NCBI RefSeq assembly: GCF_036010665.1
Contig: NZ_CP108581.1
Coordinates: 4,259,501-4,323,500, forward strand
Direction of reading: 5' to 3'
DNA length: 64,000 nt
From: Microbispora sp. NBC_01189
GTDB lineage: Bacteria > Actinomycetota > Actinomycetes > Streptosporangiales > Streptosporangiaceae
The translations under genes were made by a program, and so were the position numbers. Positions 29,462-40,711 of the stretch are shown piece by piece (positions within the stretch are counted from its first letter, which is position 1; every line of letters starts with the position of its first letter). The notes beneath the pieces were generated by a model, which ran no database searches, was not told the origin of the DNA, and saw nothing but the letters and a program-made list of their open reading frames with translations.

Positions 29462-30166
29462 GTGACCCGACCCGACGAGGCGGCTCGAGCAGCCGGTAGA
29501 AGCGAGCCGATCCGTGTCCTGATCGTCGACGATCACGCACTGATCCGCCGCAGCCTGGAGCTCGCGCTGGCCGCGGAGGCGGACATCGAGGTGGTAGGCG
29601 AGGCCGGCGACGGCCAGGAGGCGGTGGAGCTCGCCGACCGGCTGATGCCGGACGTGGTCCTGATGGACGTCCGGATGCCGAAGCTGGACGGCATCGGAGC
29701 GACCCGGAAGATCAAGGAGTCGGTGCCGAGCACCCGGATCATCATGCTGACCGTCAGCGACGAGGAGGAGGACCTCTTCGAAGCGATCAAGGCGGGCGCG
29801 ACCGGGTATCTGCTCAAGGACGTCCAGATCGACGAGGTGCCCGACGCGGTGCGCGGGGTGCACGAGGGGCAGTCGCTCATCAACCCGGCCATGGCGGCCA
29901 AGCTGATCACCGAGTTCGCGAACATGAGCCGCAAGGAGGCCGAGCGGCCCCCGCAGCTTCCCGTCCCCCGCCTGACCGAGCGCGAGATGGAGGTCCTGCG
30001 GCTGGTCGCGAAGGGCATGAACAACCGCGAGATCGCCAAGGACCTGTTCATCTCCGAGAACACGGTGAAGAACCACGTCCGCAACATCCTGGAGAAGCTG
30101 CAACTGCACTCCCGGATGGAGGCGGTCGTCTACGCGGTGCGTGAGCGCCTGCTGGAGATCACCTGA
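29462..30166 (+). CDS. orphan LuxR-type response regulator
   Basis: A 234-residue regulator with GTG 29462 behind a perfect AAGGAGG. The receiver has [18 protein letters not shown], the phospho-Asp in [14 protein letters not shown], the switch in [12 protein letters not shown] and [14 protein letters not shown]. The GerE helix-turn-helix reads [20 protein letters not shown] and [16 protein letters not shown]. No kinase gene is adjacent. This gene lies between hpf and secA in many actinomycetes. It may be phosphorylated by a distant kinase; targets are unknown. Confidence 0.95.
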   Translation: MTRPDEAARAAGRSEPIRVLIVDDHALIRRSLELALAAEADIEVVGEAGDGQEAVELADRLMPDVVLMDVRMPKLDGIGATRKIKESVPSTRIIMLTVSDEEEDLFEAIKAGATGYLLKDVQIDEVPDAVRGVHEGQSLINPAMAAKLITEFANMSRKEAERPPQLPVPRLTEREMEVLRLVAKGMNNREIAKDLFISENTVKNHVRNILEKLQLHSRMEAVVYAVRERLLEIT

Positions 30167-30201
30167 GCCGCTGAGCCGGTGCGGTGGTCAGTGCGGGTCG
30201 G

Positions 30202-31434
30202 TCAGTGCGGGTCGCGGGCCACGGCGGCGCGCAGCGGGGCCTCCAGCTCGGGCGTCCCGACCCGCTCGACGCGTACGTCGGCGCAGCCGGCCCAGCTCGC
30301 GGCCTCCCACAGCGCGTCGCTCATCGCCGTCACGTCCCCGGCCCGCGCCCCGGGCTCGAACCCGACCTGGCGGGCGACCAGGGTGGCGCCCTCGCGGGCC
30401 GGGTCGACCCGGCCGATGATCCGGCCGCCCGCGAGCACGGGCATCGCGAAGTAGCCGTGGACCCGCTTGTCCCTCGGCACATAGGCCTCCAGCCGGTGAC
30501 TGAGGCCGAAGACGCGCTCGGCCCGCGCCCGCTCCCAGATCAGCGAGTCGAACGGTGACAGCGGCGTCGTGCGGTGCCGCCCGCGCGGCTCGCCGTCCAG
30601 CGCCGCGGGGTCGGCCCAGGCGTTGGGCCCACCGGCGCCCCCACCGCGCCGGGCGGGCCAGCCCGACACCCGTACGGGGACCAAGCCGGCCGCTCCGCTG
30701 CGCAGGGCCTCGTCGAGCAGGGCACCGTGAGCGCCCCTGACGCGGGTGAAGTCGGCCAGGTCGGCCCGGGTGGCCACGCCCAGCGCGCGCCCGGCGATGC
30801 CGGTCAGCCGGGTCACGCACTCGGCGTCGGACAGGTCCCGGCCGAGCAGCTCCGCCGGGACCGCGCGCTCGGCGAGCTCGTAGACCCGCCGCCAGCCGAC
30901 GCGGCGGGTGCAGACGACCTCGCCGATGTCGAGCAGCCACTCAATGGCGATCTTGGTGTCCGACCAGTCCCACCATTCACCCGCCTGTGTCGAGCCGGAG
31001 GCGCGCCGGTCAACACGGGATCCGCCGATGTCGGCGGTGGTCAGCGGGCCGTCGGAGCGCACCTGCTCCAGCACCTTGTCGACCACGGGCGGCACCTCGT
31101 GCCAACGGAACCGCCGTTCCCGGAACGCGCGGCGGCGGAAGTCGTACAGCGGCCACTGCTCGATGGGCAGGACGCAGGCGGCGTGGCACCAGTATTCGAA
31201 GGCGCGGGCGGGGGAGTCCCAGTAGGCGCGCTCGACCGCGTCCCGGCCGACCGCCCCGAGCCTCGCGTACGCGACGAGCTCGTGGGAGCGGGCCAGGACG
31301 GAGATGGTGTCGAGCTGGACGGCGCCGACGCGCCGCAGCATGGCGGGAACCCCGCCGCCGCGCGCGGCGGCGCCGAGGAAACCCTGGGCCCGGAGGATGA
31401 TCCTGCGGGCCTCGTCGGCGGTCAGGTCGGTCAC
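30202..31434 (-). CDS. YcaQ/AlkZ-like DNA glycosylase family protein
   Basis: A 410-residue protein of the winged-helix HTH_42 family, starting at GTG 31434. The conserved beginning LTADEARRIILRAQGFLG and the catalytic-type motif GAVQLDTISVLARSHELV (Q-L-D, as in YcaQ rather than Q-x-Q of AlkZ) are present, as are WEVPPV-like and SPFDSLIWERAR segments near residue 295. Such proteins unhook interstrand crosslinks or protect DNA from the producer's own alkylating metabolite. Whether this one is a housekeeping repair enzyme or a self-resistance gene cannot be told; it is not next to the biosynthetic cluster. Confidence 0.88.
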   Translation of the reverse strand: MTDLTADEARRIILRAQGFLGAAARGGGVPAMLRRVGAVQLDTISVLARSHELVAYARLGAVGRDAVERAYWDSPARAFEYWCHAACVLPIEQWPLYDFRRRAFRERRFRWHEVPPVVDKVLEQVRSDGPLTTADIGGSRVDRRASGSTQAGEWWDWSDTKIAIEWLLDIGEVVCTRRVGWRRVYELAERAVPAELLGRDLSDAECVTRLTGIAGRALGVATRADLADFTRVRGAHGALLDEALRSGAAGLVPVRVSGWPARRGGGAGGPNAWADPAALDGEPRGRHRTTPLSPFDSLIWERARAERVFGLSHRLEAYVPRDKRVHGYFAMPVLAGGRIIGRVDPAREGATLVARQVGFEPGARAGDVTAMSDALWEAASWAGCADVRVERVGTPELEAPLRAAVARDPH

Positions 31435-31536
31435 AGGAGGAGATGGTAGACGCGGTGACCGACAAAACGCCTACGGCGGTTCAGGGCCGGGTCTCCCGGG
31501 CGGGCCGGTGAAAGCTTCAGCGGCCTCGTGCCTGTT

Positions 31537-31809
31537 TCAGGAACCGATGGACCGGTGTTCGAACGGGGAGTGGTGCTCCTGCACCTGGATGTCCCGGGGC
31601 GCGTCCACGATCACGTCCGAGAAGATGTCGAACGCGAGGGCGAGCAGTCCGCCCACCGCGCAGATGCCCGCGCCGATCCACACGAACAGCCAGTTCGGGC
31701 CGAGGGTCAGCGCCACGCCCCCGATCGTGAAGCCGATGAGGATGATGCTGACGGCGAGCCACGATTTGGCGCTTCCCGCGTGGCTGCCCTGGTGTCCGCT
31801 CTGTGCCAT
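31537..31809 (-). CDS. small membrane protein (HGxxPAAW family-like)
   Basis: A 90-residue protein from ATG 31809. The N-terminus MAQSGHQGSHAGSAKSWLAV resembles the HGxxPAAW family of actinobacteria, with AKSW in place of PAAW. Two membrane helices follow (residues 17-38 and 44-66), then a charged tail with several His. The gene diverges from secA by about 220 bp. Function unknown. Confidence 0.75.
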   Translation of the reverse strand: MAQSGHQGSHAGSAKSWLAVSIILIGFTIGGVALTLGPNWLFVWIGAGICAVGGLLALAFDIFSDVIVDAPRDIQVQEHHSPFEHRSIGS

Positions 31810-31980
31810 ACCCCGTTTTCTACCTGATGGCCCGGGCGGTCGGGACATCGGGGAACCCCCTGGGCGGTTTTCTCCCTATGGGCAAGGAGATTGTGCCGCG
31901 GCGCTCCGTCGTTTGCGGGTGGCTGTGTCTGGTGATGGAACCGCCTACGATGGTTAGCGGGGAAGTATGTCTCGTCCTCA

Positions 31981-32003
31981 CACCCCGGTGGTCGGCCGGG
32001 GTG
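31981..32003 (+). promoter_or_regulatory. secA: hairpin in the secA leader with upstream TACGAT -10 candidate
   Basis: CACCCCGG and CCGGGGTG form an 8-bp stem just upstream of the GAGGAG ribosome site of secA. A TACGAT hexamer at 31946-31951 could be the -10 element, though its -35 region is weak. In E. coli secA is controlled through its leader by SecM; no SecM-like ORF is seen here, so the hairpin is only a candidate control element. Confidence 0.4.
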
Positions 32004-32028
32004 AGACCTGCGAGGAGCTTTACTAAAA

Positions 32029-34830
<2,802 letters not shown>

Positions 34831-34854
34831 CCGTCAGGCGTGACCTGAGCTGAG

Positions 34855-34888
34855 AAGGACCCCGCCGGACATGTCCGGCGGGGTCCTT
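34855..34888 (+). terminator. secA terminator
   Basis: A perfect 34-bp palindrome beginning AAGGACCCCGCCGGAC lies 24 bp after the secA stop, with no T-run, the usual actinomycete form. It can also serve the convergent Rv3235-like gene. Confidence 0.85.
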
Positions 34889-34935
34889 CCATGACCGGGG
34901 AAAGAGCCGGTAAAGGGGGCCGGGGGCCCGCGGGG

Positions 34936-35406
34936 TCAGGCGGTCTCGAAGTCGGTGACCAGCCACTGCATGCCCTGCCGCTCCAGCCGTACGGCGAGCA
35001 CCCGGCTGCGCGGACCACAGTTGACCAGCAGGCACATCTCGATGACCCCGTCCAGGGGCCGTTGCACGTGCGGCAGGCCGGTCAGCGGCGGCCGCTCGGT
35101 GTCGATCATCTTTCCGGCCCGGACCAGTTCGCGGTAGGCCCGCTCGGTGAGCCGGCCGGCCACCGTCTCCGGCGGCCGGCGGCCGGCCAGGATCTCCGCC
35201 AGCGCCTGGCCGAGCCCTCGCAGGCGGCGCTCGTCGGTGAGCGAGCCCCCCGGCCGTCCGTACGGGTACGACACGGGCGGCGCCGGGAGGGTGGCCGGGG
35301 CGAGGGCGAGCGCGCCGTACGTCACGGGACCGCCGTCCCGCTCGTCGTAGGGAGGGTCCGCCGGGGGGACGGCCGCGAGCCGTGGCAGGGGGACGGGCTT
35401 GGGCAT
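34936..35406 (-). CDS. Rv3235 family protein
   Basis: A 156-residue protein from ATG 35406, chosen for its GGAG ribosome site; ATG 35460 would add 18 residues. A proline-rich N-terminal third is followed by a helix (RLRGLGQALAEILAGRRPPE) and a beta-rich end (RSRVLAVRLERQGMQWLVTD). Members of this family lie beside secA in mycobacteria and other actinobacteria. The fold of the end resembles small NTF2-like domains. Function unknown. Confidence 0.8.
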   Translation of the reverse strand: MPKPVPLPRLAAVPPADPPYDERDGGPVTYGALALAPATLPAPPVSYPYGRPGGSLTDERRLRGLGQALAEILAGRRPPETVAGRLTERAYRELVRAGKMIDTERPPLTGLPHVQRPLDGVIEMCLLVNCGPRSRVLAVRLERQGMQWLVTDFETA

Positions 35407-35613
35407 CGGGACTCCGCTCTCGCGCGCCAGGATCTGACGCCTAATAGAGGTTGCGGTCATCCCGCCTGATACCGGGCTCGCCAACTTTGCCGAGAATCGC
35501 CGCTGCGTGCCGCCATTCGTCCGGGAAGATCCGGCCGAGCTGGGGGGAACATCCCCCATTAGTGGAACATGGCGAAGGGCCTTGAGGTCATCCGGAATTC
35601 GCGGAGAACGCGA

Positions 35614-35644
35614 CAGGGGCGCCCGGGATCGCCGGGCGCCCCTG
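35614..35644 (-). terminator. terminator of the GntR-EIIC operon
   Basis: CAGGGGCGCCCGG pairs with CCGGGCGCCCCTG in a 13-bp perfect stem 25 bp beyond the EIIC stop. The rest of the 262-bp gap to the Rv3235-like gene shows nothing further. Confidence 0.8.
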
Positions 35645-35668
35645 TTCCCCGCAAGGGGGCGTGACGCG

Positions 35669-36997
35669 TCAGGCGCGGGCGCGCGCCGTTTCGGCGCTCT
35701 CCCCGGAGTCCACATCGGGCTCGGGTTCCCGGCCGGGCGTCATGATGTTCAGCTTCTTGATGAGGAAGCTGAAGATCACGTAATAGAGGACGAAGTACAC
35801 GACACCGATCAGCATGATCAGCCAGAAATTGTGCGTGTTGTCCTTCGTCGCGTTCAATGCGGCGTCGATGGCTCCGGCGGAGAACCCGAAGCCGAGGCGT
35901 CCGTCGAGGAACGCGACCAGGGCCATCGAGACGCCGGTGAGCAGCGCGTGCACCGCGAACAGCACCGGCGCCACGAAGATGAACGCGAACTCGATCGGCT
36001 CGGTGATGCCGGTGACGAAGGAGATCAGCGCAGAGGAGATCATGATGCCGCCGACGGTGGCGCGGCGGTGCGGCGGGGCGGCCCGCCACATCGCGATGGC
36101 GGCGGCCGGCAGACCGAACATCATGATTGGGAAGAAGCCCGCCATGAACGCGCCGGCGCCGTCCTGCCCGGCGAAGTAGCAGTTCAGGTCCCCCCCGGTG
36201 TGGAGGGTGTCGCATGGCGGCACCTGGAACCAGACGATCGAGTTGACGAAGTGGTGCAGGCCGAAGGGGATGAGGCCCCGGTTCACGATCCCGTAGATGC
36301 CCGCGCCGAGCGTCGAGTGGCGGGCCAGCCAGTCGCCGAAGTTGGTCAGCCCCTCACCGATCGGCGACCAGATCAGGCCGAAGACGACGCCGAGGACGAG
36401 CCCGGCCAGCGCCGTGAGGATCGGCACGAAGCGCCGGCCGCCGAAGAAGGCCAGGTAGGCGGGCAGCTTCGTCCGGTAGTACCGCTGCCACAGGACGGCC
36501 GCGACGAGGCCCATGAGGATGCCGCCGAGCACTCCGGTCGGGTTGGCCGACGCCAGGTTGAGCGCCTCGGCCGGCTTGCCGTCCGCCCCCAGGACGGACT
36601 GCGCCACCTTCTTGTGTACGGCCGCGTCCGCGGCGGCGTCGAAGAACATCAGGTGGGTGACCCGGTCCCAGACGAGGTAGCCGACCACGGCCGCCAGGGC
36701 GGTCGAGCCGTCGGACCGCCGGGCGAAGCCGACCGCGACGCCCACCGCGAACAGCAGCGGCAGCGCGTCGAACAGGGCGCCGCCCGCGCCGCCGACGACC
36801 TGCGCGATCTTGTCCAGGGTCGCGTTGTCCGTACGGCCGAGCAGGTCGTCCTGGCCGATCCGGAGGAGGAGCGCCGCGGCGGGCAGCGCCGCGATCGGAA
36901 GCATCAGGGAGCGGCCGATCCGGGACAGCGCGGTCAGCAGCGCGTTCTGGCCCGAGGGTGCGGCCGGCAGGCCCGCGTCGGCGGAGGTGGAACTCAT
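35669..36997 (-). CDS. PTS sugar permease EIIC, glucose/N-acetylglucosamine family
   Basis: A 442-residue membrane permease with about ten hydrophobic segments. The N-terminus RIGRSLMLPIAALPAAALLL and the segments PFGLHHFVNSIVWFQVPPC and TGITEPIEFAFIFVAPVLFA are hallmarks of the glucose/GlcNAc EIIC superfamily; the Glu of ITEPIEF binds the sugar. It is EIIC alone, with EIIB and EIIA encoded separately across the divergent promoter, as for NagE2 of streptomycetes. GlcNAc is the likely substrate, judged from the regulator, the SIS enzyme and the downstream NagZ-like gene. It follows the GntR gene by 27 bp. Confidence 0.9.
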   Translation of the reverse strand: MSSTSADAGLPAAPSGQNALLTALSRIGRSLMLPIAALPAAALLLRIGQDDLLGRTDNATLDKIAQVVGGAGGALFDALPLLFAVGVAVGFARRSDGSTALAAVVGYLVWDRVTHLMFFDAAADAAVHKKVAQSVLGADGKPAEALNLASANPTGVLGGILMGLVAAVLWQRYYRTKLPAYLAFFGGRRFVPILTALAGLVLGVVFGLIWSPIGEGLTNFGDWLARHSTLGAGIYGIVNRGLIPFGLHHFVNSIVWFQVPPCDTLHTGGDLNCYFAGQDGAGAFMAGFFPIMMFGLPAAAIAMWRAAPPHRRATVGGIMISSALISFVTGITEPIEFAFIFVAPVLFAVHALLTGVSMALVAFLDGRLGFGFSAGAIDAALNATKDNTHNFWLIMLIGVVYFVLYYVIFSFLIKKLNIMTPGREPEPDVDSGESAETARARA

Positions 36998-37024
36998 CGG
37001 CTTGTTCCTCCAGGATGGGGGTTG

Positions 37025-37765
37025 CTAGAGGCGTCTGGCAGGCGCTCCGAGGAGCGTCCGGAGTTGGTAGCGGTCGGCCCGGTAGGTCGAGACGCCGAGT
37101 TCGGCGCAGACCCCGCCGGCGAAGGACCGGCGCTGCAGCAGCAGCACGGCCCCGCCCCGGGGCAGTTTGAGCAGGTCGGCGTCGCTCGGATCGGCGACGC
37201 CGCCGTCGATGGTCAGCTCCCCGGCGTCCATCACGAGCGCGTAGCGCGACTCGAGCAGGGCGTAGAGGGATCGTCCCGTCAGGTCGAACTCATCGAGGCC
37301 GGGCGCGAGCTTGACCGGGATGTGGGCCCGTTCGATGCTCAGCGGTTCCCCGTCCGCCGTGCGCAGCCGCTCGATGAAGTGGACGGCGTCGCCCGGCTGG
37401 ATGCCGAGCTGCCGCGCGAGGTGGGCACTGGCCCGGACCACCCGCCGGTCCAGGTCGCGGGAGCCCGGCTCCATGCCGCGCGCCCGCATGTCGTCGGTGA
37501 AGGAGGTGAGCTGGAGGGCCAGCTCGATCTTCGGCCGGGCCACGAACGTGCCCTTGCCCGGCACCCGGTGCAGCCGCCCCTCGGACACCAGGTGGTCGAC
37601 GGCCTGCCGTACCGTCATACGAGACAGGTCGAAGCGCTGGCTCAAGTCGCGTTCGGAGGGGATCGCCGCGCCGATCGGCAGCTCGTTGTTCTCGATGAGA
37701 TCGAGCAGGATCTCCCGTAGCTGGAAATACTTCGGCACCGGGCTGTCCGGATCGATCTGGGCCAC
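37025..37765 (-). CDS. GntR/HutC-family regulator, DasR-like
   Basis: A 246-residue repressor. The winged helix covers residues 10-75 (PVPKYFQLREILLDLIENNE, PSERDLSQRFDLSRMTVRQA, GKGTFVARPK), and the UTRA effector domain follows (LQLTSFTDDMRARGMEPGS, then IERLRTADGEPLSIERAHIP). The sequence around LQLTS-T-DMRA-G closely resembles DasR/NagR, which bind GlcN-6-P or GlcNAc-6-P and release dre sites. A dre-like palindrome lies 50 bp upstream in the divergent promoter. It probably represses its own operon and the PTS genes on the other strand. Confidence 0.92.
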   Translation of the reverse strand: MAQIDPDSPVPKYFQLREILLDLIENNELPIGAAIPSERDLSQRFDLSRMTVRQAVDHLVSEGRLHRVPGKGTFVARPKIELALQLTSFTDDMRARGMEPGSRDLDRRVVRASAHLARQLGIQPGDAVHFIERLRTADGEPLSIERAHIPVKLAPGLDEFDLTGRSLYALLESRYALVMDAGELTIDGGVADPSDADLLKLPRGGAVLLLQRRSFAGGVCAELGVSTYRADRYQLRTLLGAPARRL

Positions 37766-37814
37766 TGATCCCCCCTTCTCGCTCCGGATCGTGTGGATAA
37801 GTTAAGGTTCTTAC

Positions 37815-37836
37815 TGGTCTAGTCCGGACTAGACCA
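37815..37836. promoter_or_regulatory. DasR-type operator (dre) palindrome
   Basis: TGGTCTAGTCCGGACTAGACCA forms a perfect 22-bp palindrome in the promoter region shared by the GntR-EIIC operon and the SIS-EIIB-EIIA run (in the window as two 11-base halves, TGGTCTAGTCC and GGACTAGACCA). The streptomycete dre core is TGGTCTAGACCA; here two such cores seem to overlap end to end. A DasR-like dimer bound here could shut off both directions. Confidence 0.8.
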
Positions 37837-37917
37837 CAGCCGGGAAATATGTGTCAATGTATGGGCCGGCGACGGATCCATAACAGACAAATCTCGTCAA
37901 GCGGGGGATGATCACTC

Positions 37918-38952
37918 ATGACGACCAGAATGCGCGGTGAGATCGCCGAGCAGCCCGCGGCGATCCGGGCGACGCTGGACGCCCTGCTCCCGCGGACCGG
38001 CGAGGTCGAGGCCGTCGCCCGCGGCACCCGGCACCTGCTGTTCGTCGCCCGGGGGACGTCGGACAACGCGGCGGTCTACGGCCGCTACCTGATCGAGGCG
38101 CGGGCCGGCCGGATGGCCGCGATGGGCGCCCCCTCGATCGCCACCACCTACCGCCGCAGACTCGACCTCGACGGCGTGCTGGCCGTGGGCCTGTCCCAGT
38201 CGGGCCGTACGGAGGAGATCGTCGAGACCCTCCAGTGGGCGAAGGACTGCGGCGCGCGGACCGTCGCCGTCACCAACGGCGGCGAGGAATCGCCGCTGGC
38301 CCAGGCGGCCGACCTCGCGCTGTGCACGCTCGCCGGCGAGGAGAAGGCCGTCCCGGCCACGAAGACCTACACGACCCAGCTCGCCGCGCTGGCCGTGCTC
38401 GCCATCGGCCTCGGCGCCGACGTCGACCCCGACGACCTGCGCCTGGTGCCGGACGCCGTGGAGAAGCTCGTCTCCGACCCCGGCGACCTCGACGCGGTGG
38501 TCGAGGGCCTGGCCGACAAGCCCGGCGTCGTCGTCTCCGGCCGCGGCCTGGCGTTCTCGACCGCGCTGGAGCTCGCGCTCAAGCTCAAGGAGGCGTGCTA
38601 CCTGCACGCGATGGGCCTCTCGTACGCCGACCTGCTGCACGGCCCGATCGCGGTCGTGGACGCCGACACCCCGGCGATCCTGGTCGCGTCCGGGCAGGGC
38701 CCCACCCTCGCGGGCACCGTCGCGCTGGCCGAGCGGGTCACCGGCGCGGGCGCCGCCGCGTACGGCGTCGGGGGCGGCGAGCGGCTCGCCGCGGCCTCGA
38801 CCGCCGCGCTGAACGGTCCGGACCTGCCCGAGTGGGTGGCGCCGTTGGGACTCATCGTCCCGGGGCAGTTGCTCACCGAGGCGCTCGCGCGCAGGCTCGG
38901 TATCGACCCCGATTCCCCCCGCGGTCTGAAGAAGGTCACCCAGACCGACTGA
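37918..38952 (+). CDS. SIS-domain sugar isomerase/deaminase (GlmS-like, without glutaminase)
   Basis: A 344-residue protein with two SIS domains, about residues 25-165 and 190-330, showing FVARGTSDNAAVYGRYLIEA, GLSQSGRTEEIVETLQWAK and SGRGLAFSTALELALKLKEA. The C-terminus of GlmS is matched but the N-terminal glutamine amidotransferase domain is absent, so it should not make GlcN-6-P from glutamine. Such proteins deaminate and isomerise GlcN-6-P to fructose 6-phosphate, the catabolic step after PTS uptake and deacetylation. It starts just past the dre operator and leads the PTS run. Confidence 0.85.
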   Translation: MTTRMRGEIAEQPAAIRATLDALLPRTGEVEAVARGTRHLLFVARGTSDNAAVYGRYLIEARAGRMAAMGAPSIATTYRRRLDLDGVLAVGLSQSGRTEEIVETLQWAKDCGARTVAVTNGGEESPLAQAADLALCTLAGEEKAVPATKTYTTQLAALAVLAIGLGADVDPDDLRLVPDAVEKLVSDPGDLDAVVEGLADKPGVVVSGRGLAFSTALELALKLKEACYLHAMGLSYADLLHGPIAVVDADTPAILVASGQGPTLAGTVALAERVTGAGAAAYGVGGGERLAAASTAALNGPDLPEWVAPLGLIVPGQLLTEALARRLGIDPDSPRGLKKVTQTD

Positions 38953-38984
38953 ACGACGGGCCGATCGAACACAGGAGGACCCCC

Positions 38985-39221
38985 ATGGCTGCAGACGCCG
39001 AGGCGATCATCGCCGGGCTCGGTGGCGCCGACAACATCATCGAGGTGGAGCCGTGCATCACGCGGCTGCGCACCGAGGTGCACGACACGTCGAAGGTGAA
39101 CCAGGCCGCGCTCAAGGCGGCCGGCGCCCACGGAGTGATGGCCGCGGGCAACGTCGTCCAGGTCGTGGTGGGCCCCGAGGCCGACACCATCGCCAGCGAC
39201 ATCGAGGACATCATCGGCTAG
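38985..39221 (+). CDS. PTS EIIB component, glucose/GlcNAc family
   Basis: A 78-residue phosphocarrier. ATG 38985 has an AGGAGG ribosome site. The phosphorylated Cys sits in EVEPCITRLRTEVHD, followed by the conserved GVMAAGNVVQVVVGPEAD. It receives phosphate from EIIA and passes it to the sugar at EIIC. Streptomyces NagF is the equivalent stand-alone EIIB. It is in the same run as the SIS and EIIA genes; a partial dre-like CTAGACC overlaps its stop codon. Confidence 0.93.
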   Translation: MAADAEAIIAGLGGADNIIEVEPCITRLRTEVHDTSKVNQAALKAAGAHGVMAAGNVVQVVVGPEADTIASDIEDIIG

Positions 39222-39323
39222 ACCGGCAGGTCACGACGGGTCCGCCGGTCCCTCGCCCGTCCCTCACGGGCTTCCGGCGGCCCCCGGCGTGACGCCTGCC
39301 CGGATCACCAGGGAGGCCCTTCA

Positions 39324-39770
39324 TTGACGACTGTTCTCGCCCCTGTCGCGGGGGCGGCCATCGGGCTGTCCGCCGTGCCCGATCCGGTGTTCTCCCAGGC
39401 GATGGTCGGCCCCGGCGCCGCGATCGATCCCCGCAGGGAGCCCGTCGAGGCCCTGGCCCCGATCGACGGCACGATCGTGAAACTGCACCCCCACGCATAC
39501 GTCGTGGTGGGCGACGACGGCAGGGGAGTGCTGGTGCATCTCGGCATCGACACCGTCCAGCTCAAGGGGGAGGGCTTCGGCCTGCTCGCCGCCGAGGGCG
39601 ACCGCGTACGGGCCGGTCAGCCGGTGGTGGCGTGGGACCCCGCGGCCGTGGAGGCGGGCGGCCGGTCGCCGGTCTGCCCGGTGGTGGCGCTCGACGCGGT
39701 GCGGGACGCGGTCGGCGGGATCGCCGAGGGCAGCGTGAACGCGGGCGACACGTTGTTCGAGTGGTCGTGA
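39324..39770 (+). CDS. crr: PTS EIIA component, glucose family
   Basis: A 148-residue phosphocarrier starting at TTG 39324 behind GGGAGG. It shows the glucose-type EIIA fold with the first His region DGTIVKLHPHAYVVVGDDG and the phosphorylated His in VLVHLGIDTVQLKGEGF. It relays phosphate from HPr to EIIB. In the same operon as EIIB, SIS, HAD, HPr and EI, so the whole relay is encoded within 5 kb. Confidence 0.93.
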   Translation: MTTVLAPVAGAAIGLSAVPDPVFSQAMVGPGAAIDPRREPVEALAPIDGTIVKLHPHAYVVVGDDGRGVLVHLGIDTVQLKGEGFGLLAAEGDRVRAGQPVVAWDPAAVEAGGRSPVCPVVALDAVRDAVGGIAEGSVNAGDTLFEWS

Positions 39771-39777
39771 TGGCGTC

Positions 39778-40413
39778 ATGAAGGCCGCGCTCTTCGACCT
39801 CGACGGCACTCTGATCAACACGGAGATACGCAGCCGGGCCCTGTGGCGGATGCTCCTGGACAACCACGGGATCGCCCACGACGAGACGCTGCTGCGGCGC
39901 TTCATGGGCCGCCGCGGCTCCGACGTCATCCCCGAGGTGTTCCCCGACATGGACGTGCGGACGTTGATGGACGAGATCTCCTCCTATTACGGGCAGCCGG
40001 GTCTACCGGACATCGTGCCGGTGCCGGGGGCGGCCGACCTGGTCCTGCGGGTCGCCGGGCACGGGTCGCCGCTCGCGCTGGTGACCTCGGCGGATCGGGA
40101 CTGGGCGGTGGCCCGGCTGACCGAGATCGGGGTCCTGGAGGTGGTCCGGACCATTGTGTCCGCCGAGGACGTGATCGTGGGCAAGCCCGATCCGTCCGGC
40201 TATCTCCTGGCCGCGGACCTGCTCGGGGTGAACCCCGCCGCGTGCGTGGTGTTCGAGGACTCGCTCGCCGGCATCGAGGCGGCCCGGACGGCGGGTATGA
40301 CCTGCGTCGCGGTGGCGACCACGCATCACCCGGATGAACTGTCGCATGCAGATCTGGTAATCCCCGACATGTCGGGTATTGACTGGCCTTTGACGGAAGC
40401 ACCGGCGGTCTAG
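39778..40413 (+). CDS. HAD superfamily sugar-phosphatase-like protein
   Basis: A 211-residue HAD subfamily IA enzyme. Motif I is ALFDLDGTLINTE, motif II is LVTSADRDWAV, motif III Lys lies in VIVGKPDPSGYLLAA, and motif IV is VVFEDSLAGIEAA. These match beta-phosphoglucomutase-like or sugar-phosphate phosphatases; a role in trimming excess hexose phosphate fits its place between EIIA and HPr. Its stop TAG lies inside a dre-type palindrome ahead of ptsH. Confidence 0.9.
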   Translation: MKAALFDLDGTLINTEIRSRALWRMLLDNHGIAHDETLLRRFMGRRGSDVIPEVFPDMDVRTLMDEISSYYGQPGLPDIVPVPGAADLVLRVAGHGSPLALVTSADRDWAVARLTEIGVLEVVRTIVSAEDVIVGKPDPSGYLLAADLLGVNPAACVVFEDSLAGIEAARTAGMTCVAVATTHHPDELSHADLVIPDMSGIDWPLTEAPAV

Positions 40414-40419
40414 ACCACC
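40404..40419. promoter_or_regulatory. second DasR-type operator (dre) upstream of ptsH
   Basis: The core GGTCTAGACC (40407-40416) is a perfect palindrome and matches the dre core, with ACC after it. The central TAG is also the stop codon of the HAD gene. It ends 19 bp before the ptsH start, where regulator binding would directly control ptsH-ptsI. Confidence 0.75.
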
Positions 40420-40437
40420 GCCCACAGAGGAGGAAAC

Positions 40438-40695
40438 GTGGCCGAACGTAGAGTCAGCGTCACGTCGGAGGTCGGGCTGCACGCCCGCCCGGCGGCGACG
40501 TTCGTGCAGACCGCGGCGAAGGCGTCGTACGAGATCACCATCGCCAAGGCGGGCGGCACGCCGGTGAGCGCGAAGAGCATCCTGTCGGTGCTGGCGCTCG
40601 ACGTACGGCAGGGGGAGGCGATCGTCATCAGCGCGGAGGGCGAGGGGGCCGACGCGCTGCTCGACGAACTCGCCCAGATCGCCGCGGCCCCCTGA
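40438..40695 (+). CDS. ptsH: PTS phosphocarrier HPr
   Basis: An 85-residue protein from GTG 40438 with an AGGAGG ribosome site. The phosphorylated His is in EVGLHARPAATFVQTA. The Ser46 region reads SAKSILSVLALD, so the regulatory Ser is present even though actinobacterial HPr is not always a kinase target. It takes phosphate from EI and hands it to EIIA. EI follows after 16 bp. Confidence 0.96.
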   Translation: MAERRVSVTSEVGLHARPAATFVQTAAKASYEITIAKAGGTPVSAKSILSVLALDVRQGEAIVISAEGEGADALLDELAQIAAAP

Positions 40696-40711
40696 CGCCG
40701 GCGGACGCGCG

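Noticed and set aside
38986-39225. Third dre operator at the EIIB stop
   Set aside because: Only CTAGACC is shared and three of twelve core bases differ. It is mentioned with the operator finding but not listed as a feature.
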